DNA of 64,000 nt from Neobacillus massiliamazoniensis (GTDB taxonomy: Bacteria > Bacillota > Bacilli > Bacillales > Cytobacillaceae), in contig NZ_CVRB01000001.1 in the NCBI RefSeq assembly GCF_001048695.1, positions 1,178,001 through 1,242,000 of the forward strand, read 5' to 3'. Below are positions 61,979 to 64,000 of this stretch, one piece after another (within the stretch, counting starts at the first letter, position 1; each line of letters opens with the position of its first letter). Under the pieces are notes generated by a model that saw only the letters and a program-made list of their open reading frames with translations, searched no databases and was not told the DNA's origin. The position numbers and the translations under genes are program-made.

Positions 61979-63025
61979 ATGAGGATTACGCATGAGCCTT
62001 TCGGGGAGTGGGACGGTCAACTTGTTACGGCTTATACAATGGTGAATGACCATGGCATGTCCGTGACGAGCCTTGATTATGGCTGTATCATTACGAGTGT
62101 TTTGACACCCGATAAGAATGGGAAGATCGAAAATATTGTCCTTGGCTTTGATACTATTGAGGAATATAGGGAGCATTCACCTTATTTTGGGGCAGTAGTC
62201 GGCCGAGTTGCCGGACGGATTAAAAATGCAGAGTTCGAGCTGGACCAGAAGACATATCAGTTAGCCGCAAACGATAATAGCAACCATCTTCACGGCGGTG
62301 TTCAAGGATTTGATAAAGTCATTTGGAAAACAGAGATGGTGAAACATGAGGATTGGGTTCGTCTTGAATTTACTTATCTGAGTAAGGATGGGGAAGAAGG
62401 GTATCCTGGGAATTTGCAAACGAAGGTCACATACACCCTGACAAATGAAAATGAGTTACAGATTGCATACAGAGGAGAATCTGACAAACGCACCCTTCTC
62501 AATGTAACCAATCATTCTTATTTTAATTTAAGCGGTAATGTAAAGAGGGATATTCTCGGTCATCAATTAACATTAAAAAGCAGCAGTTTTGTTGAACTGG
62601 GCGATGACCTTATTCCAACTGGACAGATTTTGCCGGTGGAAAATACCCCGTTTGATTTTCAATCAGGCAGAAAGATTAAGGATGGAGCAACATCTGAACA
62701 TTCACAAAATATTCTCGTCGGAAATGGATATGATCACCCATTCCTGCTAACGGAGAATAATCGTAATGAAATCATTCTGGTGGACGATGAAAGCGGCCGG
62801 ATGCTGACAGTTGAAACGGTTCAGCCTGCCGTCGTTCTTTATACGGCAAATCAATTGGGAGATCACTTTTCGATGAGAGGTGTCCAATCCCGAAACTACC
62901 TCGGCCTATGCTTGGAGACCCAAGGAGTACCTGACTCCATCCACCACCCTCACTTTCCGCCAAGCATATTGGAAAAAGGGGAGCTTTATCAATCAACAAC
63001 AAAATATAAGTTTTCGGTAGTTTAA
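61979..63025 (+). CDS. galM: Aldose 1-epimerase (galactose mutarotase)
   Basis: A 348-residue mutarotase converting beta- to alpha-galactose for GalK. VVGRVAGRIKNAEF, NDNSNHLHGGVQGFDK, NVTNHSYFNLSG (the catalytic His region) and CLETQGVPDSIHHPHF (catalytic Glu) are present. The ATG at 61979 follows AGGAGACGGG. Last gene of the gal operon, followed by a terminator. Confidence 0.94.
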   Translation: MRITHEPFGEWDGQLVTAYTMVNDHGMSVTSLDYGCIITSVLTPDKNGKIENIVLGFDTIEEYREHSPYFGAVVGRVAGRIKNAEFELDQKTYQLAANDNSNHLHGGVQGFDKVIWKTEMVKHEDWVRLEFTYLSKDGEEGYPGNLQTKVTYTLTNENELQIAYRGESDKRTLLNVTNHSYFNLSGNVKRDILGHQLTLKSSSFVELGDDLIPTGQILPVENTPFDFQSGRKIKDGATSEHSQNILVGNGYDHPFLLTENNRNEIILVDDESGRMLTVETVQPAVVLYTANQLGDHFSMRGVQSRNYLGLCLETQGVPDSIHHPHFPPSILEKGELYQSTTKYKFSVV

Positions 63026-63036
63026 ACGTTCATTTT

Positions 63037-63049
63037 GGTGCCTGACACC
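63037..63049. repeat. GGTGCCTGACACC palindromic repeat
   Basis: A copy 12 bp after the galM stop, before the operon terminator. Confidence 0.85.
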
Positions 63050-63057
63050 CACAAACG

Positions 63058-63091
63058 AAAATAGCTTGGCGATGGCCAAGCTATTTTTTTA
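63058..63091 (+). terminator. gal operon terminator
   Basis: AAAATAGCTTGGC-GATG-GCCAAGCTATTTT with a T-tract. Confidence 0.88.
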
Positions 63092-63186
63092 TTAAGCGAT
63101 ATTAAAGTATCGATTTTGATTTCGAGAATTATCCAGCTCCATTCTGATTCAGGAGAAATATCAAAACGGAACATGGGTTAAATGAT

Positions 63187-64000
63187 TTACGCTTTCTTTT
63201 CTACTCTTTGATTTTTTTTCGTTTTAGATTTTCGATATTGTGAAGGGGATTGCATCGTGACCCTTTTAAAAGACTGGGAAAAAAATGATTGCGAAGAAAA
63301 ACCCGTATTCGTTGAAATATTGGAGATCGGATAATTCGTTGTTTCTAACAATATTTTACTCTCTCTAATCCGGGTTTGTATCAAGTACTCGATCGGAGAA
63401 ATACCAACCGATTTCTTGAATGAATGGGCCAGATAATATTTATTCATATGACTGGCTTCGGCTAAAATATCTAAATTGATATCTTCGCGAAAATGCTGCT
63501 TAATGTAATTTTTGATGAAAGCAATATCTTTATTGATTTTTTGCGTGGATGTTTTTTCTATGGTGAAGGTCTTTTTTCTCATCATCGTTAACAATAAAAT
63601 TTCAAAAATATTTTGAATAATTAACTCATAATTTTCTTTCTGATTTTGTACTTCCTTAAGGATCAAATCCAGAAAAAAAAGGTATGATCCATGTTCTTGT
63701 TTAAAATTGTAGAAACTTACAAGTGAATTAGGATGATCAGGAGATGAAAAGGATAAACCCTCGATTCCAATTGCTATATATTCAAGCGGGTCCTTGGCAG
63801 TTGATTTTTCGGTATGCTCAACATTTGGATTGATGATAATTAGATCATACTCTTTTACGGATACTTCCTTATTGGCAAAGATAAAGGTTCCGTTGCCTTT
63901 CGTAATAAACAGCAGTTCAGTGAAATGATGTGTATGATTAGTGCTATGCCAATCCTTATCATACTTCGAGCGAGTAACATAAAGAACCCTAACCGGAGGA
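63187..64000 (-). CDS. AraC family regulator with cupin N-terminal domain, partial
   Basis: The frame is open from the stop at 63187 to the right edge, 271 codons, so the N-terminus is missing. Upstream residues (HTHHFTELLFITKGNGTF, then YDLIIINPNVEHTE) are an AraC-type cupin sugar-sensing domain. The C-terminal two-helix-turn-helix DNA-binding domain has INLDILAEASHMNKYYLAHSFKKSVG and NISTNTGFSSQSFFSQSFKR. The short ATG frame starting at 63666 is only the C-terminal half of this protein. Regulated sugar unknown; its target probably lies to the right of the window. Confidence 0.87.
   Translation of the reverse strand, partial: PPVRVLYVTRSKYDKDWHSTNHTHHFTELLFITKGNGTFIFANKEVSVKEYDLIIINPNVEHTEKSTAKDPLEYIAIGIEGLSFSSPDHPNSLVSFYNFKQEHGSYLFFLDLILKEVQNQKENYELIIQNIFEILLLTMMRKKTFTIEKTSTQKINKDIAFIKNYIKQHFREDINLDILAEASHMNKYYLAHSFKKSVGISPIEYLIQTRIRESKILLETTNYPISNISTNTGFSSQSFFSQSFKRVTMQSPSQYRKSKTKKNQRVEKKA

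Noticed and set aside
63187..63666. Separate 159-residue AraC protein
   Set aside because: The frame continues upstream without a stop to the window edge and encodes a cupin domain, so this is the C-terminal part of a longer protein.

Overview
The window looks like chromosomal DNA of a low-GC, endospore-forming member of the Bacillaceae (Bacillus, Neobacillus or Mesobacillus type). Supporting signs are two GerA-type germinant receptor operons, a YjcZ-type spore peptide, a YvrJ/DUF2922/DUF1659 trio, strong AGGAGG ribosome sites, sigma-A promoters with 17-18 bp spacers, and MhqR-, Fur- and GntR-type operators. There is no rRNA, tRNA, prophage or CRISPR. The content is metabolic, stress and sporulation genes, with gaps unusually rich in small repeats.

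Layout. 1-2.8 kb: a minus-strand quinone/electrophile-stress cluster (MhqR-like MarR regulator, two near-identical DoxX proteins, two VOC ring-cleaving dioxygenases) with four copies of an MhqR-type operator. 4-9.2 kb: a GntR regulator, a GPH-type sugar symporter, a family 3 glycosidase and a tyrosine phosphatase, joined by a 23-bp operator present in two inverted copies. 9.5-21 kb: small and stress genes, including a Fur-box-linked hydrolase/YjdI/YjdJ operon, a second MarR regulator facing a DUF3238 protein and an azoreductase, a type I toxin-antitoxin locus, and a secreted 3D-domain protein with 48-bp repeats. 22-27.6 kb: phosphonate-type ABC transporter genes phnD-phnC-phnE-phnE with Pho-box-like repeats, divergent from a cytoplasmic 5'-nucleotidase. 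27.7-38.3 kb: two germinant receptor operons, one ordered A-C-B-D-B' and the other B-A-C, plus a convergent second D-like gene. 38.4-56.2 kb: PadR/HAAS pair, short-chain dehydrogenase, NERD protein, two c-di-GMP enzymes, prohibitin-like protein, EamA transporter, Fur-controlled FTR1 permease, beta-lactamase-fold hydrolase, chemoreceptor and VanZ proteins. 56.4-63.1 kb: a complete Leloir operon, galR then galK-galE-galT-galM. The right edge cuts an AraC regulator and the left edge cuts a dioxygenase.

The least explained material is between genes. (i) Five arrays of a TTTTCGCAAATGAAAC-like core repeat at exactly 21 bp, occasionally 19. (ii) A second, unrelated core, CTATCAGCGAAT, also repeats at 21 bp and lies next to one of those arrays. 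(iii) Ten copies of the palindrome GGTGYCWGRCACC occur, three of which supply a gene's stop codon. (iv) A MITE-like family has two 173-185 bp copies and a 65-bp deletion derivative flanked by a 10-bp direct repeat. (v) Rho-independent terminators carry a second palindrome inside their loops, and the same 51-bp palindrome recurs in two of them. The 21-bp arrays are the best candidate for something undescribed.
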